Below, in pieces: positions 42,791 through 51,460 of a stretch of 64,000 nucleotides of DNA (the first letter of the stretch is position 1; each line of letters opens with the position of its first letter). The translations under genes were made by a program, and so were the position numbers. Source of the stretch: Dongia_B soli. GTDB lineage: Bacteria > Pseudomonadota > Alphaproteobacteria > Dongiales > Dongiaceae. The notes beneath the pieces are model-generated. The model made no database searches. It had not been told where the DNA came from and worked only from the letters and a program-made list of their open reading frames with translations. The stretch is from assembly GCF_034044715.1 (NCBI RefSeq), contig NZ_JAXCLW010000006.1, positions 169,361-233,360 on the forward strand. Reading direction: 5' to 3'.

Positions 42791-43177
42791 ATGGCACAGG
42801 CAACGACACATGCTACGACCGGCCAGACAACTGCACAGGCCGCTCCGGCACCGGGTTCCCATGCCGAGGGACAGCATCATCCGATCAAGGTCTATCTGCT
42901 GGTCTGGTTCTGGCTTTTTGTGTTGAGCGCCTGCTCCTACCTGGTCGATTATTTCGGCCTGCAGGGTCTGCTCCGCTGGTCGCTCATCCTGCTGTTCATG
43001 ATCGTGAAAGCAGGGCTGATCGTCGGCGTCTTCATGCATATGGCCTGGGAGCGGCTGGCGCTGGCCTATGCTATCCTGGTGCCGCCGATTGTGCTGCTGG
43101 TCTTTGTCGGGATCATGGTGGTGGAATCCCACTACACGCTATTCACCCGGCTGTTCTTCTCAGGCGTCACGCCATAG
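42791..43177 (+). CDS. Cytochrome c oxidase subunit IV (prokaryotic type)
   Basis: A 128-residue protein starting at the ATG with gaggagcggcgc upstream. A soluble Thr/Ala-rich N-terminus (~33 residues) with a His cluster (GQHHPIKVY) precedes three helices (VYLLVWFWLFVLSACSYLV, WSLILLFMIVKAGLIVGVFM, LAYAILVPPIVLLVFVGIMV). The FMHM-WERL pattern is typical of bacterial COX4 proteins. It is the last gene of the oxidase operon. Confidence 0.88.
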   Translation: MAQATTHATTGQTTAQAAPAPGSHAEGQHHPIKVYLLVWFWLFVLSACSYLVDYFGLQGLLRWSLILLFMIVKAGLIVGVFMHMAWERLALAYAILVPPIVLLVFVGIMVVESHYTLFTRLFFSGVTP

Positions 43178-43191
43178 AAGCCATAAAAGTA

Positions 43192-43216
43192 GCGCCGGTC
43201 CTTGCGGAGCCGGCGC
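43192..43216. terminator. Hairpin between convergent genes
   Basis: gcgccgg (43192-43198) pairs with ccggcgc (43210-43216) across an 11-base loop, between the end of the oxidase operon and the convergent DUF2189 gene. Only a short T-run follows, so it is a weak or factor-aided terminator for either direction. Confidence 0.5.
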
Positions 43217-43244
43217 CAGTTTGTGCGGGGGTATCTTTCTGGTG

Positions 43245-44138
43245 CTATCTAGGCGCAATCAGCTTGCGATAGAGGTGCCAGGTCGCATGTCCAAGGACCG
43301 GCAAGGTGATGACGAGGCCGATGAAGAGCGGCAGCGAGCCGATGATCAAGCCGGCAACGACCGTCAAGCCCCAACCCGCCATGACGACCGGGTTCTTCCA
43401 GACCGTGCGGATCGAGGTGCCGACGGCGGTGGCCAGCCCGATATCGCTGCGATCGAGCATCAGCGGGAAGGAGATCACGCTGATCACCATCGCCAGCGCG
43501 GCGAAGAGAAAGCCGACGCCGCAACCGGCGACGATCAGCCACCAGCCGGCCTCGGTCGTGAACACGTTCTGAATGAAGAGGCCCCAGGATTCCAGCGGCT
43601 GCGGCCCATTGATCGATTGATAGATCCACCATGCCGTCATCAGCCACACCACCAGCAGCGCCGTCAGCATCAGGCCGAGGGTCAGGATGGCGCCGAAATT
43701 GGGATTGCGGAAGACGCCGAAGGCATGTTTCCAACTGGCGTGATGTTCATGGCCACGCTTCAAGCTGATTTCCCGCCGCCGGCTCATTTCATAGAGTCCG
43801 ACGCCGGCAAAGGGACCAATCAGAGCGAAGCCGGAAGCCAGCGGGAAGATCAGTGGGATCATCTCGTATTGGAACGCCATGCGGGCGAAAACCAGACCGG
43901 CGATCGGATAAACGATGCAGAGAAAGATCACATCGGTGCGATAGGCACCGAAATCCTCGAAACCCTTGCGCAGGACCTCGCGGATATCGGCGAGATGGAT
44001 GTGGCGGATCGTCGGCGGCGCCGAATAAAGATGCTCGGTGGTGCGATGCAGTGACCGGTTGGCCAATCCCATAGCCTCGGCCGCGTGCAGGATCTGATCC
44101 CAGCCCCATTCGACGGGGTTCCGGATTGTTAAAGCCAT
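43245..44138 (-). CDS. DUF2189 family membrane protein
   Basis: A 297-residue protein. The ATG before ALTIRNPVEWGW is chosen: ggaggaatgcta stands immediately upstream. The opening (TIRHIHLADIREVLRKGFED) and about six helices (VIFLCIVYPIAGLVFARMAF, LASGFALIGPFAGVGLYEM, LTLGLMLTALLVVWLMTAWW and others) fit DUF2189 integral membrane proteins, which often sit beside cytochrome oxidase genes. Function unknown. It is convergent with the cox operon. Confidence 0.85.
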   Translation of the reverse strand: MALTIRNPVEWGWDQILHAAEAMGLANRSLHRTTEHLYSAPPTIRHIHLADIREVLRKGFEDFGAYRTDVIFLCIVYPIAGLVFARMAFQYEMIPLIFPLASGFALIGPFAGVGLYEMSRRREISLKRGHEHHASWKHAFGVFRNPNFGAILTLGLMLTALLVVWLMTAWWIYQSINGPQPLESWGLFIQNVFTTEAGWWLIVAGCGVGFLFAALAMVISVISFPLMLDRSDIGLATAVGTSIRTVWKNPVVMAGWGLTVVAGLIIGSLPLFIGLVITLPVLGHATWHLYRKLIAPR

Positions 44139-44405
44139 TAGCATTCCTCCGACCTGTTGTGCGGAGGGGCACAGCATCGTGGCACCGCCGGATCGGCTCG
44201 CCATTCGGGCGAGAGGGACAGAGATCGAGAAACCTGCTGGATCGGCAGGCCACGATCTGCATCGCCGAAAGCCCGATCCGGTGTCGGTCACGAAACGCCG
44301 CGACCCACCATGGAGTTCAGTATAACCGGATTATCAGCTGACGTCGCCCCGGTTTCTCGCGCGTATCACGGGGCGCTTTTGGACGCCGTTTCCGGATCTA
44401 TCTGC

Positions 44406-45896
44406 TTAATCGATCAGCAAAACGCGCTCTGTCGCCTGGGAGCGCGGCGCCTCGGGCGCGCGGCGGGCCAAGCGCACGAAAAGCAGCGAGAACACGCAGG
44501 CGAGGGCAGGCAGGACACAGCCCAGCGCCAGGACCCAATGGATGGCATGGGCAACCTGGGCGGCGTCCAATGCGTTGGTCAGCCCCGCGCTGTTGGCGAT
44601 GACGCCGGCGGCGGCGGCGCCGAAGGAGATGCCGAGCGACCGGATGGTCGGAATGGAGCCCGCCGTGATCGCCTCTTCGCCCGGCGTGGCATGACGCATG
44701 GTGGCCGCCACCAGATGCAGATTCGTGGTGCCGAGGCCGAACCCGACCAGGGCGTTCAAAAGCGTGATGGTGATCAGCGATCCGTCCGCCAGGGTCATGG
44801 TGACGCCGATCATGCCGATGGTTGAGAGAACAAGCCCGATACAGATGCAGCGGCGCGAACCGGTTTCCTGGAACCCGGAAGTGAGCACCGAGGAGACGGT
44901 CCAGGAAACCGCCAGCGCCGCCATGATATAGCCGGCGATCTCATCACTGGCGCCGCGCAAGGTCTGCAAGGCGAGCGGCAGATAGGCGCCGATCACCGTA
45001 TGGGTCATCGAGGAGAGGAACATCGCCCAGCCGCCGATGCCCGTGGTTGTGGTCAGCGAGAAAGGCTTGCTTGGCAACAACCGGCTGGCCCTGCTGCTGC
45101 TATCCATCGAAATGGTGAGACGCACCAGCAGCACGGCGAAGACCACCAGGGCGGCCTGAATCATCAGGATATAGAGTTGGCCGGCGCTGGCGATGCCGAG
45201 ATCGAATTGGTCGAGCAGCTCATGCACCTGTCCGGCGCAGCTGACGGCGATGACACCGAGCGAGAGCAGGCCCAGGCGGCGATAAGGAAAACGCGGCGGC
45301 TCGCCGGTCGCACCGTGCCGCGGCAGCTTCGCCCAGGCGCCGATCAGGAAAAGGATGACGACCGGGGCATTGAACCAGAAGGCGCCGCGCCACCAGCCGG
45401 CTTCGGCAAACCAGCCGCCGATAGCGGGCCCAATCAAGGCGGCGATGCCCCAGGTCGTGGAAATGATCGCGAGGGCACGCTTGCGCAACGGTTCGGGATA
45501 GACCTCCTGGACCATCGCCATCGACAGCGAGATCAACAGGCCGCCGCCCCAGCCTTGCACCGTGCGGGCGATCAGCATCACCGCCATGCTGGGCGCCGAA
45601 GCGCAGCCGATCGAGCCAATCAGGAAAGTCAGGCTGGCGAAGATATAGGCACGGCGCGTGCCGCTGATTGCCTTCAGCGGATTGCCGCTGGCCGCGCCGA
45701 CGATTGAGGCAACCATGTAAAGCATGGTGGGCCAGGTATAGAAGGAGGTGCCGCCGATATCGCGCACCACCTTCGGCATCACCGTCGAGATGATGAAGAC
45801 GTCGATCGCATGCAACGCCATGGCCAGATTGATGGTCACCGTGTAAATCGCCAGGCCGTTGCGAAAAACATCGGTCCAGCGCGCCTTGTGCTGCAT
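44406..45896 (-). CDS. MFS transporter, DHA2 (14-helix) type
   Basis: A 496-residue protein from the ATG at 45896; TTG 45914 would add six residues. About 14 helices are visible. AIDVFIISTVMPKVVRDIGG, the GTRRAYIFASLTFLIGSIGC region (motif A position) and RTVQGWGGGLLISLSMAMVQ (motif B), then STTWGIAALIGPAIGGWFAE (motif C of drug:proton antiporters) place it in the EmrB/QacA-like group. Probably a drug or metabolite exporter. Single gene. Confidence 0.88.
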   Translation of the reverse strand: MQHKARWTDVFRNGLAIYTVTINLAMALHAIDVFIISTVMPKVVRDIGGTSFYTWPTMLYMVASIVGAASGNPLKAISGTRRAYIFASLTFLIGSIGCASAPSMAVMLIARTVQGWGGGLLISLSMAMVQEVYPEPLRKRALAIISTTWGIAALIGPAIGGWFAEAGWWRGAFWFNAPVVILFLIGAWAKLPRHGATGEPPRFPYRRLGLLSLGVIAVSCAGQVHELLDQFDLGIASAGQLYILMIQAALVVFAVLLVRLTISMDSSSRASRLLPSKPFSLTTTTGIGGWAMFLSSMTHTVIGAYLPLALQTLRGASDEIAGYIMAALAVSWTVSSVLTSGFQETGSRRCICIGLVLSTIGMIGVTMTLADGSLITITLLNALVGFGLGTTNLHLVAATMRHATPGEEAITAGSIPTIRSLGISFGAAAAGVIANSAGLTNALDAAQVAHAIHWVLALGCVLPALACVFSLLFVRLARRAPEAPRSQATERVLLID

Positions 45897-46083
45897 GATC
45901 TCCAATCCGAACAAGAGGATGGCCTAAGCCCCACAGGAGTATAAAGGTTGCAACGTTTTGCGGCAAAATGCCCAAAACTGGGGGTGCCCATGCGTCAAAG
46001 GCCGTGGAGAAGGCCGGAGTTGGCGCAAATCCAGCCGCATGCTAGAGAGGTCCACCTGAAGCGAAACCCGTGGAGAGAGAAAA

Positions 46084-46440
46084 ATGAGCAAGCGGTTGAT
46101 CCGCTTCGGCGTCAATGCGCCGGAAATCGAACATGGCAAGCCGGCGGCTGTGCTCTCCGGCAATCCGGTCACCAAGCTGCAGAATTATTATACCGATCCG
46201 ACAGGCCAGTTCTTTTCCGGTATTTGGGAATCAGCTAGCGGCAAGTGGGAAGTGAACTATTCCGAGGAAGAATTCTGCGCCATCCTGGCTGGCAAGGTCA
46301 CCCTGACCGGCGAGGACGGAGTTGCGGAGACCTTCACGACGGGCGATGCCTTCATCATCCCGCGCGGCTTCAAGGGCACCTGGGAAACCATCGACGCCGT
46401 CAAGAAGTGGTATGTGATCTTCGAGCCCAAAGCGGCTTAA
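46084..46440 (+). CDS. Cupin domain protein (cupin_3 type)
   Basis: A 118-residue protein with ribosome site ggagagaaaa. FFSGIWESASGKWEVNYSEE, then EFCAILAGKVTLTGEDG and FTTGDAFIIPRGFKGTWET follow the EutQ/DUF861 cupin pattern. A single small beta-barrel; no clear three-His metal site, as in other cupin_3 proteins. Enzymatic role unknown. A hairpin terminator follows. Confidence 0.85.
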   Translation: MSKRLIRFGVNAPEIEHGKPAAVLSGNPVTKLQNYYTDPTGQFFSGIWESASGKWEVNYSEEEFCAILAGKVTLTGEDGVAETFTTGDAFIIPRGFKGTWETIDAVKKWYVIFEPKAA

Positions 46441-46467
46441 CAGCATGAAGCTGTAACCATCAACGAA

Positions 46468-46488
46468 CCGGCACCGCCCTGGTGCCGG
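46468..46488 (+). terminator. Hairpin terminator after the cupin gene
   Basis: ccggcacc (46468-46475) pairs with ggtgccgg (46481-46488) around a five-base loop, followed by ctcgttctgttt, a modest T-rich tract. It would end the cupin transcript. Confidence 0.65.
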
Positions 46489-46715
46489 CTCGTTCTGTTT
46501 CAGATAAAGGCGCGGCCCCTTCCTTGACGAGGAAAGGTTGGCGAGGAGGCATGGCGATCCCATGCAAGTGATCGGACCGGCGCGGTCACCGCAGGTATTC
46601 ACGCTTGCTTTTCCACCGGCCGGGTTGCCAAATGATGGGATCATCTCAGCATGCCTCATCACCCATCTGCGCCGACGAATTCGTCACCGACTCATGTGTC
46701 CAGGGAGCGTCCGAC

Positions 46716-47819
46716 ATGCCGCATCTTTTCAGCGAGCTGAAAATTCATGACATCACCTTTGCCAATCGCATCGGCGTCTCTCCCATGTGCCAGTATTCAT
46801 GCACCGACGGCCTGGCGAATGACTGGCATTTTGTGCATCTCGCCACCCGCGCCGTGGGCGGTGCAGGCCTGGTTTTCACCGAGGCTGCGGCGGTGACGCC
46901 GGAAGGACGGATTTCCCCTCAGGATATCGGCATCTGGAGCGATAGCCATGCGGAAGCCCTTGCGCGGATCACCCATTTCATCGACGCCCAGGGTTCGGTC
47001 GCCGGCATCCAGCTTGCCCATGCCGGCCGCAAGGCCAGTACGTATCGCCCCTGGTCGGGCGATGGCGCAGTGCCGGTCGATCAGGGTGGCTGGACACCGC
47101 TCGGCCCCAGCGCGCTCGCTTTCGCAGAAAACTATGCCGTGCCCCGTGAGCTGACGGCGGACGAGATCCAATCGCTGCAACAAGCTTTCGTGGCGGCGGC
47201 GCAGCGCGCTTTTGCTGTAGGCTTTCGCGTGCTCGAATTACATGCCGCCCATGGCTATCTGTTCCACGAATTCCTCTCTCCGCTCAGCAATCGCCGCAGC
47301 GATTCTTATGGGGGCAGTTTCGAGAACCGCACGCGTTTCCTGCGCGACACGGTCTCCGCGCTCCGTCGTACCTTGCCGGAACGCTGCGTGCTCTTCGTCC
47401 GAATCTCGGCGACCGATTGGGTGGAGAAGGGATGGGATATCGAGGAATCCATCGAACTGGCGCGTCAGCTGAAGACACTTGGTGTCGATGTCATCGATTG
47501 CTCGACCGGCGGCAATGTGGCACGGGCATCGATCCCGGTTGGGCCGGGCTATCAGACCTCCTTCGCCGAACGCATCCGCCGCGAGGCTGATATCTTGACG
47601 GCGACAGTCGGTATGATTTCCGCGCCGGTTCAGGCGGATCACGTCATTCGCACCGGCCAGGCGGATATGGTGCTGCTGGCGCGCGAATTGTTGCGCGAGC
47701 CTTATTGGCCGCTCCATGCCGCACGTGAACTGGGCCAGACCATGCCCTGGCCGGCGCAATATCTGCGCGCCGCCCCGCGCGGTACGCCGGAACGCTGCCC
47801 GGCGCATGAGATCGACTGA
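46716..47819 (+). CDS. NADH:flavin oxidoreductase, old yellow enzyme (YqjM/NamA-like)
   Basis: A 367-residue TIM-barrel flavoenzyme from the ATG before PHLFSELKIHDITF (ggagcg upstream). PMCQYSCTDGLANDWHFVHL is typical of the YqjM class with its flavin-contacting Cys, IQLAHAGRKAS precedes the lid, and ELHAAHGYLFHEFLSPLSNR plus SDSYGGSFENR are the OYE core. The enzyme reduces activated C=C bonds of enones or related electrophiles with NAD(P)H and FMN. It is convergent with the alcohol dehydrogenase gene, three bases apart. Confidence 0.93.
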   Translation: MPHLFSELKIHDITFANRIGVSPMCQYSCTDGLANDWHFVHLATRAVGGAGLVFTEAAAVTPEGRISPQDIGIWSDSHAEALARITHFIDAQGSVAGIQLAHAGRKASTYRPWSGDGAVPVDQGGWTPLGPSALAFAENYAVPRELTADEIQSLQQAFVAAAQRAFAVGFRVLELHAAHGYLFHEFLSPLSNRRSDSYGGSFENRTRFLRDTVSALRRTLPERCVLFVRISATDWVEKGWDIEESIELARQLKTLGVDVIDCSTGGNVARASIPVGPGYQTSFAERIRREADILTATVGMISAPVQADHVIRTGQADMVLLARELLREPYWPLHAARELGQTMPWPAQYLRAAPRGTPERCPAHEID

Positions 47820-47822
47820 CCA

Positions 47823-48839
47823 TCACGGTCGCAAAAACGCCTTGATCGCCCGGCGTTCATCCATCGCCCGGTAGCCCTCTGTCACCTGATCGAGCGGCAG
47901 GGTGAGGTCGAAGACCTTGCCCGGCTCGATCTTGTCATTGCAGACCAGGCCGATCAGCTCCGGCAGAAACTGGCGCACCGGGGCCGGGCCGCCATGGAGC
48001 CGGACATGGCTGAAGAAGAGTTCCTGCCCCTTCAGCTCAACCTCATGCGGGAGACCGACATAACCGACCGACCCGCCTGGACGGGTCGAGTTGATAGCCT
48101 GCATCATCGATTCTTGCGTCCCCACACATTCCAGTACCGCATCTGCCCCGACGCCCCTGGTCAGGTCCTTGATGCGGGCAACACCTTCCTCGCCGCGCTC
48201 GGTGACGATGTCGGTCGCACCGAATGCGCGCGCCAGTTCCTGGCGACGCGGGTGGCGGCTCATCGCGATAATCCGCTCTGCCCCCTTTTGTTTGGCCGAT
48301 AGAACGCCGAGAAGCCCGACTGCACCATCGCCGACCACAGCAACAGTCATGCCCGGCTTCACATTCGCGGCTTCCGCAGCGAACCAGCCCGTACCTAGGA
48401 CATCCGATGTCGCCAGCAAGCCGGGCAGCAGATCGTCATGCGGTACCTCACGGGTGGCCACCAGCGTTCCGTCGGCGAGCGGGACACGCAGCAAGGGTGC
48501 CTGCGCGCCGCCGACGAATTCCTTGTGCTGGCACGACGTCTGATAGCCGGCATGGCAGTGCGGGCAAGTATTGTCGGAAGCAAAGAAGGAGCCGATGACG
48601 AATTGGCCGCGCTTTACCGTCTCGACGGCTTTGCCGACATCCTCAACAATGCCACAATATTCGTGGCCCATCGGGGTGGGGCCGGTGATGGCCTGACGGC
48701 CGCGATAGGGCCACAGATCCGATCCGCAGACGCAGGTTGCCGAGATCCGGATGATGGCATCTGTCGGCGCTAAGATGGTCGGTTCGTCGCGCTCTTCAAA
48801 GCGTACATCCCCGGGACCGTAAAGAACCGTGCCCTTCAT
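47823..48839 (-). CDS. Zinc-dependent alcohol dehydrogenase family protein
   Basis: A 338-residue medium-chain dehydrogenase starting at the ATG of KGTVLYGPGDVRFEE. Catalytic zinc ligands lie in CVCGSDLWPYRG and GHEYCGIVEDVG. The structural zinc loop (DNTCPHCHAGYQTSC) has three of the usual four cysteines. The nucleotide-binding motif is VAVVGDGAVGLLGVL. Substrate unknown. The divergent gene order with a cupin and a LysR regulator suggests shared control of this group. Confidence 0.9.
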   Translation of the reverse strand: MKGTVLYGPGDVRFEERDEPTILAPTDAIIRISATCVCGSDLWPYRGRQAITGPTPMGHEYCGIVEDVGKAVETVKRGQFVIGSFFASDNTCPHCHAGYQTSCQHKEFVGGAQAPLLRVPLADGTLVATREVPHDDLLPGLLATSDVLGTGWFAAEAANVKPGMTVAVVGDGAVGLLGVLSAKQKGAERIIAMSRHPRRQELARAFGATDIVTERGEEGVARIKDLTRGVGADAVLECVGTQESMMQAINSTRPGGSVGYVGLPHEVELKGQELFFSHVRLHGGPAPVRQFLPELIGLVCNDKIEPGKVFDLTLPLDQVTEGYRAMDERRAIKAFLRP

Positions 48840-48932
48840 GGCTTCGCTCTTTCGTTTCGATGTTGTCGGCCGCAAAGCGGCACGCATGGCCGTACCTTCT
48901 GACGCGCGACGGTCGGCTTGGTGAACTGACGG

Positions 48933-49445
48933 TTATTCCGAATATTGTTCGTCGCTGACCGGCTCAAGCCAGTCCACAACCTTGCCGTCGCCGTTATGTT
49001 CCTGAATGGCGATATGTGACATCGCATTTGTCGCGGTCGCGCCGTGCCAATGCTTATGACCCGGCGGACACCAGATCACGTCGCCCGGCCGGATCTCCTG
49101 CTTGGATTCGCCTGCACATTGCGTCCAGCCGATGCCGGAAATCACGATCAAGGTCTGACCCAGTGGATGCGCATGCCAATTGCTGCGGGCACCCGGCTCG
49201 AATGTAACCAATGCGCACGTCACGCGGGCCGGTTCCGGCGCTTGAAAGAGCGGATCAATACGGACCGAACCTGTGAAATATTCCGTCGGTCCCTTGACGG
49301 AGGGTTGCGACCCGTTCCGTTTGATTTGCATCGCGTCGGTCCTTTCCTGGTTTTGCTGGGCCAAGCCCTGTGCCCCGGCAGCAGCGGTTCCTGCCAAAAG
49401 AGTGAGAACAGCCAGAGCGGCACCCAAGTTGCCGGAAGTGAACAT
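48933..49445 (-). CDS. Exported cupin-domain protein
   Basis: A 170-residue protein with an N-terminal signal peptide (ALAVLTLLAGTAAAGAQG) and a single cupin: NWHAHPLGQTLIVISGIGW provides two His, followed by EIRPGDVIWCPPGHKHWHG with two more. Quercetin-dioxygenase-like cupins of this kind are common beside oxidoreductase genes; a carboxymuconolactone-type or antioxidant role has been suggested for relatives but is not shown here. It is followed by the alcohol dehydrogenase gene 93 bases downstream and divergent from a LysR gene. Confidence 0.85.
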   Translation of the reverse strand: MFTSGNLGAALAVLTLLAGTAAAGAQGLAQQNQERTDAMQIKRNGSQPSVKGPTEYFTGSVRIDPLFQAPEPARVTCALVTFEPGARSNWHAHPLGQTLIVISGIGWTQCAGESKQEIRPGDVIWCPPGHKHWHGATATNAMSHIAIQEHNGDGKVVDWLEPVSDEQYSE

Positions 49446-49555
49446 CGCATCCTCAATCGCCGTTTCGCTGATGGCTCATGGTCAATCCAATCTAAGGCGT
49501 CGCTCGGCCAAGACTAGCGCTATAATCTGCAAAGACTTATAAGAAGGGCGAATAA

Positions 49556-50449
49556 ATGGAACGCGGCAGCTTCGACAATTTGCGGGCCTTGATAGCAGTT
49601 GGCCGGGAGCGCAGCTTCACCAAGGCGGCAGGCAAGCTCGGTCTGTCACAATCGGCTTTGAGCCAGACGATCCGCCAGCTTGAAAGCAAAGTTGGTCTTC
49701 GGCTCCTTGCCCGCACCACGCGTAGCGTCTCGCTGACCGAAGCGGGCGAGCGTCTGGTTCGTGTGGCCGCTCCCCGCTTCGAGGAGATAGAAGCCGAGCT
49801 TGACGCCCTCAGCGAGCTTCGGCGCAAACCTGCCGGAACGGTTCGTATCACTGCGGGCGATCATGCGATCCAGTCAATCCTGTGGCCGAAATTGACGAAG
49901 TTTCTGCGCAGCTATCCGGACATCAAGCTGGAGATCGCGATTGACTATGGACTGACCGACATCGTGACTGAACGGTATGATGCAGGCGTGCGCCTGGGTG
50001 AGCAGATCGCCACGGACATGATCGCCGTGCGCATCGGTCCGGACATCCGTTTTGCTGTCGTGGGCGCAAGCTCTTATTTCGCGAAGCGTGCGCTGCCGAA
50101 AATGCCGCGGGATCTCATCGATCACAATTGCATTAATCTGCGCCTTCCGACCTATGGGGGCCTCTATGCGTGGGAATTCGAGAAGAGCGGACGCGAATTA
50201 AAAGTACGGGTCGAGGGCCAACTGGTCTTTAACAGCATCTTTCAGGTCTTGGAGGCTGCTGTTGCCGGTCTCGGGCTTGCTTATGTTCCCGAGGATATTG
50301 CCCGTCCGTATTTGGCAAAGGGTCGTCTTAAACAGGTGCTAAGCGAATGGTGTTCGCCTTGGACGGGCTATCATCTTTATTATCCCCACCAGCGCCAATC
50401 CTCGCCCGCCTTCGCGCTGCTGGTCGAGGCGCTCCGTCAGAACCGTTGA
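49556..50449 (+). CDS. LysR-family transcriptional regulator
   Basis: A 297-residue protein. The winged helix-turn-helix at the N-terminus (ERSFTKAAGKLGLSQSALSQ, then TIRQLESKVGLRLLARTTRS) and the periplasmic-binding-like effector domain are complete. It is divergent from the exported cupin and alcohol dehydrogenase genes, with 110 bases between; a TATAAT at 49521 lies in this gap. The layout suggests it controls those genes. Effector unknown. Confidence 0.93.
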   Translation: MERGSFDNLRALIAVGRERSFTKAAGKLGLSQSALSQTIRQLESKVGLRLLARTTRSVSLTEAGERLVRVAAPRFEEIEAELDALSELRRKPAGTVRITAGDHAIQSILWPKLTKFLRSYPDIKLEIAIDYGLTDIVTERYDAGVRLGEQIATDMIAVRIGPDIRFAVVGASSYFAKRALPKMPRDLIDHNCINLRLPTYGGLYAWEFEKSGRELKVRVEGQLVFNSIFQVLEAAVAGLGLAYVPEDIARPYLAKGRLKQVLSEWCSPWTGYHLYYPHQRQSSPAFALLVEALRQNR

Positions 50450-50478
50450 CCGCCGGTTATAAAACCGGATGGTGCCCC

Positions 50479-51357
50479 TCAGGCGATGGCCTGCAATTTC
50501 GGCGTGGTGAGGCTTTCGGTAAGGAAGGCGACCAGCGGCTTGGCGAGCTGGCTTTGCGCCCGATCCTCGCCCAGCAGCACGATCTCAGTCATCGGCAAGG
50601 ATGGCCACTGATCGCGGGGATTTAATATCCGCAAACCATCCTGCACGAAGGACCGGCCAAGGACGGTGACGCCGATGCTGCCGGCGACCGCCGCCTGAAT
50701 CCCCATCAGGCTGCTGGCGGTGCAGGCGATGCTATAGGAGCGACCGGCATGTTCGAGCGCCTCAAGCGCTATACTGCGATAAGTGCAGGGCGCCGGCAGC
50801 AGGACCAGCGGCACCGGTTTGCCGGCATCGATCTCGACATCCGCCGCGGCGATCCAGACCATCGGCTCGCGCCAGATGATGCGGCCGCGTTGCATCTCGC
50901 CGTCGCGCTTGGCCAGGGCCAGGTCGAGCTGTTCGGCTTCCAGGCCGCACAGCAGATCGCAACTGAGACCCGTGGTCAGTTCCAAGTCGATGCCGGGATA
51001 GCTGCGAGCGAAACGGGCGAGCAGGCGCGGCAGTTGGTGTGGGATGAAATCGTCGGCGATGCCAAGACGCAGCCGCCCGACGACGGATGGCTCAATGAAC
51101 TGGCGCACGGTCTCGTCATTGAAGGCGAGCATCTGGCGCGCCGCCGTCAGCAATCTCTCACCGTCGCGGGTCAGGGAAAGGCCGCGGCTGTTGCGATCGA
51201 AGACCCGGCAGCCCAACGTTTCCTCCAGCCGGAGAATTTTCTGACTAACGGCTGATTGGGTTCGGCCGACCACTTCCGCCGCCGCCGTGAAGCTGCCGGT
51301 TTCGGCAACGGCGACGAAAGACCGAAGCAGGTCGATTTCGAGATCGGGCAGGGGCAT
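50479..51357 (-). CDS. LysR-family transcriptional regulator
   Basis: A 292-residue protein. DNA-binding helices lie in TGSFTAAAEVVGRTQSAVSQ followed by KILRLEETLGCRVFDRNSRG; the effector domain runs to the C-terminus. It is divergent from the quinone-oxidoreductase-like gene at 51461, with a LysR-type palindrome over its own start. It faces the previous LysR gene tail to tail. Probably regulates the divergent gene and itself. Confidence 0.93.
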   Translation of the reverse strand: MPLPDLEIDLLRSFVAVAETGSFTAAAEVVGRTQSAVSQKILRLEETLGCRVFDRNSRGLSLTRDGERLLTAARQMLAFNDETVRQFIEPSVVGRLRLGIADDFIPHQLPRLLARFARSYPGIDLELTTGLSCDLLCGLEAEQLDLALAKRDGEMQRGRIIWREPMVWIAAADVEIDAGKPVPLVLLPAPCTYRSIALEALEHAGRSYSIACTASSLMGIQAAVAGSIGVTVLGRSFVQDGLRILNPRDQWPSLPMTEIVLLGEDRAQSQLAKPLVAFLTESLTTPKLQAIA

Positions 51358-51373
51358 AATTGATTAGGATTAT
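51356..51373. promoter_or_regulatory. Putative LysR binding site
   Basis: ATAAT (51356-51360) and ATTAT (51369-51373) form an interrupted palindrome of the T-N11-A class in the divergent region between the LysR gene and the oxidoreductase gene. It overlaps the LysR start codon, which fits negative autoregulation. Confidence 0.5.
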
Positions 51374-51460
51374 TGCTGGCTGACATAAGAACTATTCGTT
51401 TTCCTTCTTGCCGACAAGGTCCCATTCTCGACTTTACAGTGTCGAATTGAGGAGCAGCAG

